From assembly GCA_025998595.1 (NCBI GenBank), contig BNWE01000006.1, positions 1-32,301 of the forward strand: a stretch of DNA of 32,301 nucleotides, given 5' to 3'. Of this stretch, positions 17,482 to 25,450 are shown piece by piece (within the stretch, counting starts at the first letter, position 1; every line of letters starts with the position of its first letter). The translations under genes and the position numbers were made by a program. This DNA comes from Alphaproteobacteria bacterium. Lineage in GTDB: Bacteria > Pseudomonadota > Alphaproteobacteria > UBA3830. The notes under the pieces were generated by a model. That model searched no databases and was not told the DNA's origin. It saw nothing but the letters and a program-made list of their open reading frames with translations.

Positions 17482-17507
17482 GCGCTGTAAGAACCACATT
17501 ACAGCGC
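17482..17507 (-). terminator. Hairpin downstream of the ankyrin gene
   Basis: GCGCTGTAA (17482-17490) and TTACAGCGC (17499-17507) form a perfect 9-bp stem with an 8-base loop, 10 bases after the stop of the minus-strand gene at 17517. There is no long U tract, so it may be a weak terminator or a processing hairpin. Confidence 0.6.
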
Positions 17508-17516
17508 CAGAGATGA

Positions 17517-20492
17517 TTACTTTTGTTCAGAATGATTTTGGATCCATTCCTCAAGCATTTCCTTTATATTTTGATCATCGCTCTTGCAACTTCTGACGGT
17601 CTCGATGGTAATTATAGGACTGACTAACAATGCTTTTATTATTTTAACTTTTTCAGCCTTTTCAATATCTTTCATTTGCACAACATGACTCAGCGGAGTA
17701 AGATTATCTTCATCACTTTTGATATTCGGATTCGCTCTACCATCTATCAAAGCTTCCACTATATCAAGCCTCTTGTTGGATGCTGCCTTACGCAGTGGAG
17801 TCCAATCGTAGGCTTTAATGTCTGGATCCGCTCCGCCATTGAGCAAAGCTTCTATCACCTTGATATCCTTATTGTCGAGTATGGCTAGATACAGAGGAGT
17901 AAATTTTTTGTCACTTTTGATATTCGGATCTGCCTTGTTATCCAATAAAGCTTTCACTATATCGAGCCTATCATTGTCTACAGCTTTACACAATGGAGTC
18001 CAGTTGTAGCTCTTAGTATTCGGCTTTGCTCCGCCATCGAGCAAAGTTCTTATTACCTCGATGTCCTTATTTTTGAGTATGGCTAGATACAGAGGAGTAG
18101 TGCCTTTTCCGTTAGCTTCGCATCCTTTAAAATCTGGATCCGCCCCACCTTCGATCAAAGCTTTTATAGCTTCAGTCTTTCCATGATATGTTGCCAAATG
18201 AAGCGGAGTAAAATTAACCTTATCGTACTCATTTATATTTGTTCGCTTACATTTGCATAGACGTTTTATTGCTTCGACTATCTCATGCTCTGCAGCCAAA
18301 TGGAGTGGAGCAAAGCCTTCCTTGCTATCTTTGATATTTGGATCCGCTCCGGCGTCTAACAAAATATCTATTGCATTAACTGTATTAACATTAGCAGACC
18401 TTGCGGCCAGATGCAGCGGAGTACGTCCTTCATTATTAGTTGCATTCAAATTTGTTTGACAACATTCACGCAACGCTTTTATTGCTTTATCATCGCGAAG
18501 CTTTACAGCCAAATGCAACGGAGTTTCGCCTTTTTGATTGGTTATATTTGGGGAGGCTCCGCGCCACAACAGGACTCTTGTTGTATTGATATCTCCACCC
18601 AATATTGCTAAGTGCAGCGGAGTCTCACCCGTTGTACATTTAGCATTTAGGTATGCAGAATCCATTGCCAAAGAGCTTATATTGCTCGCATCCCTAGCCG
18701 AGACGGCAATATGTAGTTTGTTGAACTTATTGCTTTTTTCTATAGCCTTCAATATTTTCTCAGAAAACGTCTCTTCGTATTCTGCGCTTACATTATTAGA
18801 ATTGAATCTAAAATCTTCAGGCTTAATAAAATCCTCAGACATAAGTATTTTTTCTATTTCTTTGTTGACGTTTTGGGAGTCGTTTTTTTGGCGCTCTTTA
18901 AAGATTTTTCGAAGTAATTCCACGCCTTTTCCTCTAACTTTTTCTAGCTCTGTCTCAGCGGGACTGTTTGCATCTGCGCATTCTTTGCAAATGACATCGA
19001 TTGTCCAGGCAATTTTATCGAATACATATTCAGTGACAATACCTGAATGACATTTATATTGCTTGCAAAGCTGGACATATTTTTTCCGACCTTCTTGAAA
19101 TCTTATTTTTCGAATCTCATCGTGCTGTCTATCTTCCAAAAGATATGTTTGATCACTATTTGTCATAGGCATTAGTCCTACCATCGCCAATATTTCCTCA
19201 CCATCTCCCCAGGTAAAGTTGGCTTTATTGCTATTCTTTATAAAATTGTCTTCAACATTGGGCGCCGCAAAGGCTGATGTATGCACGTAAATTGCTTTTG
19301 CTAGCATTTCCGGCGTAAGTATGTTCTTTAGATCAAAATGAGTCTTTTCTTTTATGGTGAGATCTTTCTTTGAAAACACCATGCTACCAAAACCGCCGTC
19401 AATGATTTTTTTGAAGATGTTAATTATTTCACTGTCATCTTTTATGTGGCTTTTTATGGTTTCTATATCGCATATGCTAGTTATAAGTCTGGCAATATCA
19501 TCTACGACTAATTTCATTTTTTTATCAGTTAACGTTGGAAAGAGAAGTCCGATGAAGTCCGCATTCGCTGAATTCAATATGGGATATGCGGATTTAAAAT
19601 CAGATGCGCGGAACGATCCCAATATCATATGATGATATGCGTGCGTACTCTCGTGAAAGATGGGGTAATAATTACTTTCATTGAAAACTTCTTTTGTTAT
19701 TTTTATTCTTCTACTTAGATAGCAACTGCGATCATCATCTGCTACCACAACCCCTATTTTAGTGAAACCAGGCACGAAAGCATGTTCTTCTATTGAATTT
19801 AATATACTAACTGCCAGCAATGACATAATTCTCTGAAAGCCAGTATAGTTTACTAACATTTGTTTCAGATGTTCCTTGAAACGTGTGGAGCAAGTCTCGT
19901 CTAGCGCCTCTAAGTCGAAGAGTTTTTCGTTTCCTTCCAAGCACAGCTTGATTATTTCATTTGCCTGCCCCTCTATCTGTTTTTGTACTAGCGGAAAGTT
20001 GGTGTGCGAAAATCCTTTGAACTCATCAATTGCTTTAATTATGTCTTTCAATCTTTCGGCTCTTTTATTCGATGGTAGAATAGCTTTCCCTTCAAATACT
20101 CGCCTTATGTTTGGCCAGGATAAGTCTATGGTTGGAATCCCTTCGCTTCCTTCTGGCGCTCCTTTTAGTTTATACTCCTTAAATCCCAGCAATTTCCCAA
20201 GGCGATACAAATCAGCTGCTGATACAGTTGCTTCTTCTCGAATGTCGGGAGCAGTTCCTTTTAAATACTCTTTGTTCTGGTCATAAAATTTATTCAGCAA
20301 GTCTTGGTATTCCTCTACGGAAAAGATGTTTTCTTGTAAGCTTTGTTCATCCGCAGTAGAAGCACCTTGGGCTGGTTTTTGTTTGGCTAACAAGTCAGCA
20401 CACGATGAGAGCCTTTCCAAAGTCGCTTCCGCTTCCACCACAATCGTTAGCAACATCGCCAAAACACAACTCGACATTAAAATACGCTTCAT
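17517..20492 (-). CDS. Secreted HExxH protein with about eleven ankyrin repeats
   Basis: A 991-residue protein in three parts. A signal peptide (MKRILMSSCVLAMLLTIVVEAEA) comes first. Next is an HExxH domain homologous to the neighbour at 15714-17411: IDLSWPNIRRVFEG, NYTGFQRIMSLLAVSILNS, FHESTHAYHHMILG with H280-E281-x-x-H284, GDGEEILAMVGL and EDRQHDEIRKIRFQE. From about residue 590 to 955 come about eleven ankyrin repeats (GETPLHLAILGG, GRTPLHLAARSA, NFTPLHLATYHG and others). Ankyrin solenoids bind proteins and are common in effectors of intracellular bacteria. The combination suggests a protease targeted by its ankyrin tail, either exported past the outer membrane or acting in the periplasm. 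The substrate is unknown, and peptidase activity is inferred only from the motif. Confidence 0.87.
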   Translation of the reverse strand: MKRILMSSCVLAMLLTIVVEAEATLERLSSCADLLAKQKPAQGASTADEQSLQENIFSVEEYQDLLNKFYDQNKEYLKGTAPDIREEATVSAADLYRLGKLLGFKEYKLKGAPEGSEGIPTIDLSWPNIRRVFEGKAILPSNKRAERLKDIIKAIDEFKGFSHTNFPLVQKQIEGQANEIIKLCLEGNEKLFDLEALDETCSTRFKEHLKQMLVNYTGFQRIMSLLAVSILNSIEEHAFVPGFTKIGVVVADDDRSCYLSRRIKITKEVFNESNYYPIFHESTHAYHHMILGSFRASDFKSAYPILNSANADFIGLLFPTLTDKKMKLVVDDIARLITSICDIETIKSHIKDDSEIINIFKKIIDGGFGSMVFSKKDLTIKEKTHFDLKNILTPEMLAKAIYVHTSAFAAPNVEDNFIKNSNKANFTWGDGEEILAMVGLMPMTNSDQTYLLEDRQHDEIRKIRFQEGRKKYVQLCKQYKCHSGIVTEYVFDKIAWTIDVICKECADANSPAETELEKVRGKGVELLRKIFKERQKNDSQNVNKEIEKILMSEDFIKPEDFRFNSNNVSAEYEETFSEKILKAIEKSNKFNKLHIAVSARDASNISSLAMDSAYLNAKCTTGETPLHLAILGGDINTTRVLLWRGASPNITNQKGETPLHLAVKLRDDKAIKALRECCQTNLNATNNEGRTPLHLAARSANVNTVNAIDILLDAGADPNIKDSKEGFAPLHLAAEHEIVEAIKRLCKCKRTNINEYDKVNFTPLHLATYHGKTEAIKALIEGGADPDFKGCEANGKGTTPLYLAILKNKDIEVIRTLLDGGAKPNTKSYNWTPLCKAVDNDRLDIVKALLDNKADPNIKSDKKFTPLYLAILDNKDIKVIEALLNGGADPDIKAYDWTPLRKAASNKRLDIVEALIDGRANPNIKSDEDNLTPLSHVVQMKDIEKAEKVKIIKALLVSPIITIETVRSCKSDDQNIKEMLEEWIQNHSEQK

Positions 20493-20519
20493 TTTCTTTT
20501 CCTCTAAAATGTATGCACA

Positions 20520-20549
20520 TATTATCGCAGAAATATGTTAATGTCTGAT
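20520..20549 (-). promoter_or_regulatory. Conserved upstream element, copy 2
   Basis: The minus strand reads ATCAGACATTAACATATTTC then TGCGATAATA, differing from the copy at 17439-17468 at only a few positions. It lies about 30-60 bases upstream of the ATG at 20492, with GAGGAAAAG as the ribosome site in between. The matching placement suggests a shared promoter or operator. Confidence 0.55.
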
Positions 20550-20639
20550 AAATACATCGCTGATTCAGAGAAATTCTGTGGTAAGCCAATCACTCTCGGA
20601 CGAAAACTCTAAAATATACGATATTATTGTGTGGAAACC

Positions 20640-20668
20640 TTGACTTTTTCATAGAAAACGTGTAAAAA
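20640..20668 (+). promoter_or_regulatory. Putative promoter for rpmJ
   Basis: TTGACT (20640-20645), a 17-base spacer and TAAAAA (20663-20668), 24 bases before the rpmJ ATG. The -10 box is weak. Confidence 0.4.
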
Positions 20669-20691
20669 CTAGTCCGAAAGGGAGTTTTATC

Positions 20692-20817
20692 ATGAAAGTA
20701 GTAAATTCGCTGAAGACAATTAGGTCTAGGCACAAGAATTGTCGTCTTATTAGAAGGAAGGGAAGAGTTTATATAATAAATAAGACTAATCCCAAGTTCA
20801 AAGCCAGACAGGGCTAG
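20692..20817 (+). CDS. rpmJ: 50S ribosomal protein L36
   Basis: A 41-residue gene, too short for most open-frame filters. It reads [20 protein letters not shown], then [20 protein letters not shown] and a final Gly. This is the alphaproteobacterial form of L36 (MKVxxSLKxxKxRHxxCxxV-RRxGRxYVINKxNPRFKARQG). It is a small basic protein of the large ribosomal subunit. Only one Cys remains, so it is the zinc-free (C-minus) type. AAGGGAG lies upstream of the ATG. rpsA follows 86 bases downstream in the same direction. Confidence 0.95.
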   Translation: MKVVNSLKTIRSRHKNCRLIRRKGRVYIINKTNPKFKARQG

Positions 20818-20903
20818 ATTTTTTGATTTTTGTTTAGTTTTTAGCAAATGTTGGTCTTCGTTTTGACATAAGGTCGGGGATACAACCATAAAGAAGGTGT
20901 TTA

Positions 20904-22598
20904 ATGTCGCAAGAGAATACAGGTTCGCAGGGCGGTGGTTTTGCGGAACTTTTTGAGCAATCGTGCAGGGCTTCCATATGGGAAGATAAAGTTGTAAAGG
21001 GTAATATAGTTGGCGTCGATGATAATTTCATAACCATTGATGTTGGACTCAAGTCAGAGGGACGCATCGCGGTCAGTGAGTTTACGAACTGCGGTCGCCG
21101 ACTGGAGCTCAAGGTTGGAGACACCATCGATGTTTTCATCGATCGCTACGAAGACAGAACCGGCGAGATAGTTCTCAGCCGCGAGAAAGCGCTTCGGGAA
21201 GCCGCCTGGGGAGATTTCGAGACGGCCTTTAAGGAAGGCACCAGCGTCATGGGCACCATATTCAACCGCGTAAAAGGTGGATTTATGGTGGATCTCAACG
21301 GAGCAACAGCGTTTTTACCCGGCAGTCAGGTGGACGTCCGTCCGGTGAAAGATATTTCTCCGCTGATGGGAATCGAGCAGCCGTTCCTGATTCTGAAAAT
21401 GGATCGCCTCCGGGAGAACATAGTTGTATCCCGCCGTGGTGTTCTCGAGGGAGCAAACGCCGAGGAGAGAGCGAAAGCAGTCGCGAATCTCGAGGAAGGT
21501 CAGATCATCGACGGAGTTGTGAAGAATATTACGACCTACGGAGCCTTCGTGGACATTGGTGGCATTGACGGTCTTCTGCACAACACCGACATATCCTGGA
21601 AGAGAATCAATCATCCGCTGGAAGTATTGACTCCGGGACAGGAAGTGAAGGTAAAAATCATAAAATTCAATCGGGAAACGCGTCGTATTTCTCTGGGCAT
21701 GAAGCAGCTGTGCAATGATCCTTGGGAGGGCGTCGATTCCGAGTTCAAAGTCGGTTCCCGCATAACTGGACGAGTGACCAACGTTACAGACTACGGAATA
21801 TTCGTTGAAGTGAAAGAAGGCGTCGAAGGTCTCGTCTACGTATCCGAGGTAAGCTGGAGAAAGAACACCTCTCCGTCGCGAGTGGCCTCGTCTGGAACCG
21901 AAGTTGAAGTAGTTGTACTGGATGTCGACGTTGCCAAAAGGCGCATGGGACTCGGCATGAAGCAATTGCAGGAAAATCCGTGGGAGAAAGTTTACAAGGA
22001 ATTTCCAGCTGGCCTCGAATTTGAGGGAACTATTTCTAACGTCGCTGATTTTGGTATTTTTGTAAAATTGAACAACGACATCGACGGTATGGTGCACCTA
22101 AACGACATATCCTGGAAAAAGACCAGGGAAGAGGATCTCGAGAAGTACAAGAAGGGAGACCTGATCAAAGTCAAAGTGCTGGAAGTTGATCCGGATAAGG
22201 AGAGAGTGTCCCTCGGCATTAAGCAACTTACGGAAAATCCATATGGAAACTCCGAAATCGACGTTAAGAAGGGCGTTGTGGTAACCTGCGTCATTTTGGA
22301 GATAAAGCCAGAAGAGGGAATCGAGGTCGTTCTGTCCAACGGCGTCCATGGATTCATAAAGAAAGTAGACCTGGCTAAAGATCGATTGGATCGCAGAACT
22401 GAACGGTTTGCCGTAGGCGAGAAGGTGGATGCGAAAATCATCAGCGTCGACAAAGGCGGCAAGAAAATCGGCCTCTCCATTAAGGCTCTTGAAATCGAAG
22501 AAGAGAAGCAGGTTATGGCTGAGTACGGTTCCTCTGACAGCGGAGCCAGTCTCGGTGATATTCTCGGCGTTGCCATGAAAAATGGAGCCGACGAATAG
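20904..22598 (+). CDS. rpsA: 30S ribosomal protein S1
   Basis: Binds mRNA on the small ribosomal subunit and assists initiation on structured or weak ribosome sites. The 564-residue protein consists of six S1 (OB-fold) domains in series, at about residues 30-98, 115-181, 200-268, 285-355, 372-442 and 455-525. The standard landmarks are present: VKGNIVGVDDNFITIDVGLK in domain 1, GGFMVDLNGATAFLPGSQVD in domain 2, TTYGAFVDIGGIDGLLHNTD in domain 3 and DYGIFVEVKEGVEGLVYVSE in domain 4. AAGAAGGTG lies upstream of the ATG. Codon choice is visibly more GC-rich than in the flanking accessory genes, as expected of a highly expressed core gene. Confidence 0.97.
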   Translation: MSQENTGSQGGGFAELFEQSCRASIWEDKVVKGNIVGVDDNFITIDVGLKSEGRIAVSEFTNCGRRLELKVGDTIDVFIDRYEDRTGEIVLSREKALREAAWGDFETAFKEGTSVMGTIFNRVKGGFMVDLNGATAFLPGSQVDVRPVKDISPLMGIEQPFLILKMDRLRENIVVSRRGVLEGANAEERAKAVANLEEGQIIDGVVKNITTYGAFVDIGGIDGLLHNTDISWKRINHPLEVLTPGQEVKVKIIKFNRETRRISLGMKQLCNDPWEGVDSEFKVGSRITGRVTNVTDYGIFVEVKEGVEGLVYVSEVSWRKNTSPSRVASSGTEVEVVVLDVDVAKRRMGLGMKQLQENPWEKVYKEFPAGLEFEGTISNVADFGIFVKLNNDIDGMVHLNDISWKKTREEDLEKYKKGDLIKVKVLEVDPDKERVSLGIKQLTENPYGNSEIDVKKGVVVTCVILEIKPEEGIEVVLSNGVHGFIKKVDLAKDRLDRRTERFAVGEKVDAKIISVDKGGKKIGLSIKALEIEEEKQVMAEYGSSDSGASLGDILGVAMKNGADE

Positions 22599-22786
22599 TT
22601 GCATCAGCGTGACGCTGGATCCGCTTGCTGCTTTGCTATCGGCTGAGAGGTAAGCGAGCGGATCGTCATTCAGAGCCACGAGATGTGTGGCGTAGGGATT
22701 CAGAGGAGCAATACCGAGGTGTATTGGCACTATCTGAAATGATTGCGTGGTCACGACAATATTATAGAGTAAGTATACATTGATGG
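22599..22786. other. Gap after rpsA with a repeat fragment
   Basis: Just after the rpsA stop, CGTGACGCTGGATCC (about 22609-22623) is a copy of the repeat word seen at 1955-1996. The remainder of this 188-base gap shows no convincing gene, tRNA or promoter. Confidence 0.5.
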
Positions 22787-22815
22787 AGGCGCTGGATTTT
22801 TTCCGGCGCCTTTTG
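22787..22815 (+). terminator. Rho-independent terminator downstream of rpsA
   Basis: AGGCGCTGG (22787-22795) pairs with CCGGCGCCT (22803-22811), 9 bp including one G-U, across a 7-base loop and followed by TTTTG. It is 188 bases after the rpsA stop and would also insulate the outer-membrane gene. From here to 23002 the DNA is AT-rich with no other recognisable feature. Confidence 0.75.
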
Positions 22816-23002
22816 TATAAAAAATCACTTGTAAAAAATCGTCATCAAAAAATCAACAATATTATGTGATATTTTCAACACACTTCAGGTGAGTTTTTTC
22901 GACAACTCCGCACCACTTCAAGACTTGGAATACGAGTGATTTTTGAGATTAGTTTTTGATAGACAAGCATAAATAACATAAAAAAAAGAAATCTAAAAAT
23001 GC

Positions 23003-23031
23003 TTGCAATTCTCTTGGAAATGATGTATATT
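23003..23031 (+). promoter_or_regulatory. Sigma-70 promoter of the outer-membrane protein gene
   Basis: TTGCAA (23003-23008), exactly 17 bases, TATATT (23026-23031), 34 bases before the ATG. The boxes and spacing match the promoters at 25374 and 26071. Confidence 0.65.
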
Positions 23032-23065
23032 AACATTATTGTTTTTATAAAAGGGAAAGAGTAAT

Positions 23066-24562
23066 ATGAAAAAGTTATGTATAGTTGCTAGTGCGTTAGG
23101 GCTTTTTGCTAGCGCCGACCTTGTAGCTTCTGACGTTCCTGGAGCGGATGAACTATCTCCGCAGGATGCACAAAAAGCGACCCTCAGCGGTTTCTATGGA
23201 GCACTGGGTATTGGTGGAAACTTCGAAGATTCCAAGTTGACTGCCAACAGTGTGAAGTATAAGGATGGTGCGAAGGATGGTGCGAAGGATGTTCCAGCAG
23301 TGGATGATAAGAAGAGTCCTCTTACTGATGTAGAGAAGAAAGCGATTGAGGCGGAGCATTATAAAGATGCTCTTGGAGATTTTGAAGAGGACGATGGTGA
23401 TCCTGACAATGAAGAGAATGGTGCTCTTCTTCATGCTTGGAATTACATTCGGCAAGATGAAGAGAAGAGTGGAAAAACTAATGGTGAAGGGAACATAGAC
23501 GAAATCTTTGGTCGCACGGTACGCTGGCAAAATTGGCCTGAAGAGACGTCACACATTGTTTTTTATGATCCTAATACCGACGATGACATAGATCCTAATA
23601 CAGATGAGTATAAGGATGAATATAATTCATTATTTGGAAGGAATGCATGGAATGCGGCTAAAGCTATTAATAATGTTAATGAGGCCTATAATGGTGATGG
23701 AACATTTAACAATGAGAATTTTGAAGCTTTAGTTAGCGATGCCATTAGTGCGCTTAAAGAACTTAAGTGGGACAAAGATCAGTGGGACAAAATGCTTAGT
23801 GATACTGACAAGGCGCATGAAGATTTTAAATCACCTGACGAAGCTATTGAGTGGTGGTGTGAGGAAGCAAATACGCATTGTACGGAGCTTTTACAAAGAT
23901 ACAACACGCTAGCTGAAGAATACAAAGGGGCAAAAGATGAAATAAAGAAGGTAATAGAAGAGAAAGGTGGAGGCAGTGCCACAGCCCCGGCTCCATCTAA
24001 GAAAGATGAGCTAAAAGGTGCAGTTAAAGAGCTAAATATAAAAGCTGTTGGGCTTGACAAGGGATCATTCCTTGGTGTTGTAGCTGTCGGTTACGGAAGG
24101 TTCTTTAATTCCTTCTACGTTGGTTTAGAAGGTTTGGTTGATTTTGGTAGTAAAGCCGATCAAACCAGCAAATTTACCGCTGATGAAATAGAATACACTG
24201 GTACGTTGAAGCATGGCCAGGTAACGCCTGTTATATCTGCCAGAATCGGTTACTATATTGATACCCTTGGTCTTCTGCCTTACTTGAAATTTGGTTGCGC
24301 GTTCACCAGAACGACCGCGTCACTTGCTAATGGAACAAATGAGTTGAAGTTGTCGAAGGCAGTTCCAGAACTCGATCTCGGAATAGAAAAGGCTTTGACG
24401 AAACGTTCTTCCATAAGAGCCGAAGTCGGCTATAGATTCAGCTCCAGCAAGAATGGAGATATCGGAATTGACGATAAGGAACATAGTAATGTCAGTGCGA
24501 TAGATTCAAAATTAGAGAGAAAGGGATTTGTTGCTCGCGTAATGGTGTCGTTGCACATATAG
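23066..24562 (+). CDS. Outer-membrane beta-barrel protein with a large acidic insertion
   Basis: A 498-residue protein with a signal peptide (MKKLCIVASALGLFASADLV) and a surface-antigen-like barrel (OMP_b-brl/Opa type). The first barrel strand is GFYGALGIGGNFEDSKL near residue 45. The remaining strands come only after about residue 330 (GVVAVGYGRFFNSFYVGLEG, ISARIGYYIDTLGLLPYLKF, SIRAEVGYRFSSS), and the protein ends VARVMVSLHI, an aromatic/hydrophobic barrel terminus. Between them lie about 260 residues that are acidic, Trp/Asn/Asp-rich and probably helical, in the position of the first surface loop. A KDGAKDGAKD micro-repeat marks its start. It is probably an abundant surface protein: it has a strong promoter, GGGAAAGAG upstream and its own terminator. 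Confidence 0.85.
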   Translation: MKKLCIVASALGLFASADLVASDVPGADELSPQDAQKATLSGFYGALGIGGNFEDSKLTANSVKYKDGAKDGAKDVPAVDDKKSPLTDVEKKAIEAEHYKDALGDFEEDDGDPDNEENGALLHAWNYIRQDEEKSGKTNGEGNIDEIFGRTVRWQNWPEETSHIVFYDPNTDDDIDPNTDEYKDEYNSLFGRNAWNAAKAINNVNEAYNGDGTFNNENFEALVSDAISALKELKWDKDQWDKMLSDTDKAHEDFKSPDEAIEWWCEEANTHCTELLQRYNTLAEEYKGAKDEIKKVIEEKGGGSATAPAPSKKDELKGAVKELNIKAVGLDKGSFLGVVAVGYGRFFNSFYVGLEGLVDFGSKADQTSKFTADEIEYTGTLKHGQVTPVISARIGYYIDTLGLLPYLKFGCAFTRTTASLANGTNELKLSKAVPELDLGIEKALTKRSSIRAEVGYRFSSSKNGDIGIDDKEHSNVSAIDSKLERKGFVARVMVSLHI

Positions 24563-24587
24563 TTTGTTTTAAATTAACTTATTTTTG

Positions 24588-24620
24588 GCGTGTGTCTTTT
24601 TTTGAGGCACACGCTTTTTT
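24588..24620 (+). terminator. Rho-independent terminator of the outer-membrane protein gene
   Basis: GCGTGTG (24588-24594) pairs perfectly with CACACGC (24608-24614) and is followed by six T residues, 25 bases after the stop. Confidence 0.9.
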
Positions 24621-24745
24621 GTATACGCGACATCGGTGCTAACGCTATAACAACATTAGACACGTTGCGAAAGCCATCTCAAGTTCCTCAGCGCCTGATT
24701 CAAGAATTGTCTTATGCAACAGATCTATTCAATTCCAACGTTTTT

Positions 24746-24785
24746 CGTCATCCAGAGGAGCGCATAACGCGACGTCGGGATCCAG
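24746..24785 (-). repeat. 40-bp inverted repeat, left copy flanking the GIY-YIG gene
   Basis: The reverse complement begins CTGGATCCCGACGTCGCG and ends GCTCCTCTGGATGACG. It matches 25115-25154 at 35 of 40 positions by eye. It belongs to the same dispersed family as 5441-5535 and 8559-8593. Confidence 0.8.
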
Positions 24786-24817
24786 AATTAAAAGATCAAA
24801 GAATAATACAGATCATC

Positions 24818-25063
24818 TCAATGTGAATTGGCTGACTCAATTAATTTTATTTTCTTTTTCCTCGAATAATTTTTTATTGTTTTTTCTCTTTCTATCGCGT
24901 CGTAAATCTCAAAATATCCAATTTTGTCAACTCCGTATTTCTTGGTAAAACCAACGATTAACTTCTCTTTGTGTCCATAGACTCTACGAATTAGATCGTT
25001 TGTAACTCCGACATACAAAGTTCCGTTTCTTTGGTTAAACAAAAGATAGCAATATCCAACCAT
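24818..25063 (-). CDS. Small GIY-YIG domain protein (UPF0213/YhbQ-like putative endonuclease)
   Basis: An 81-residue single-domain GIY-YIG protein. The core is visible as YCYLLFN..GTLYVGVTNDL with the catalytic Arg in IRRVYGHKE, GFTKKYGV, and the Glu/Lys-rich helix AIEREKTIKNYSRKKK. Compared with typical family members it seems to lack about four residues before AIEREK. GIY-YIG proteins are nucleases or nuclease-like proteins; the role of these short stand-alone ones is unsettled. ATG at 25063 is preferred because GGTGAG precedes it; a TTG four codons upstream is less likely. The gene sits between two inverted 40-bp repeats (24746-24785, 25115-25154) in an otherwise gene-poor stretch. Confidence 0.85.
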   Translation of the reverse strand: MVGYCYLLFNQRNGTLYVGVTNDLIRRVYGHKEKLIVGFTKKYGVDKIGYFEIYDAIEREKTIKNYSRKKKIKLIESANSH

Positions 25064-25114
25064 AATTCTCACCAATCATCTGAAGCAATTATTTCATAAA
25101 ATGGTTAATTGTTT

Positions 25115-25154
25115 CTGGATCCATATGTCGCGCTACGCGCTCCTCTGGATGACG
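25115..25154 (+). repeat. 40-bp inverted repeat, right copy flanking the GIY-YIG gene
   Basis: It begins CTGGATCCATATGTCGCG and ends GCTCCTCTGGATGACG; together with the left copy it brackets 24786-25114, which holds the GIY-YIG gene and little else. Confidence 0.8.
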
Positions 25155-25215
25155 GCGTTGGTGGTGCGATTCCAGGTCTGCTATTATATCACGATGTAAC
25201 GAGGCCAAACACATG

Positions 25216-25246
25216 CCTCTGAATGAGTGGTTGCACCACAAGCGTT
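25216..25246 (+). repeat. Fragment of the inverted-repeat element
   Basis: CCTCTGAATGAGTGG and TTGCACCACAAGCG match the centre of the 95-bp element at 5441-5535. The rest of the gap 25155-25373 is AT-rich and shows nothing else I can name. Confidence 0.7.
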
Positions 25247-25373
25247 TTTTATAATGCAACTGTTGGAACCATTCGCAGCGCCACGTTTGTAGAAACAATA
25301 GCAAAAGCGAATTATAAAATTAATTCAATTGAAATACAATAGGATTTTTTTATTAAAAAATAATAAGATTCTC

Positions 25374-25402
25374 TTGGCATAACATCTTTTTTGCTGTATA
25401 TT
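25374..25402 (+). promoter_or_regulatory. Sigma-70 promoter of the first Trp-Leu secreted gene
   Basis: TTGGCA (25374-25379), 17 bases with a T tract, TATATT (25397-25402), 48 bases before the ATG at 25451. The spacer end TTTTTTGCTG closely matches the promoter at 26071. Confidence 0.7.
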
Positions 25403-25450
25403 CTCATCATAGGTTTCGTTGTTTTATTTTATATTGATTAAGAGGAATAA

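Noticed and set aside
21315..22754. Long minus-strand frames opposite rpsA
   Set aside because: They are shadows of the S1 repeats; the plus-strand frame is unambiguous.
22599..22786. tRNA or small RNA after rpsA
   Set aside because: I looked for a cloverleaf and a T-loop GGTTCRANYCC sequence and found neither; only a repeat fragment is evident.
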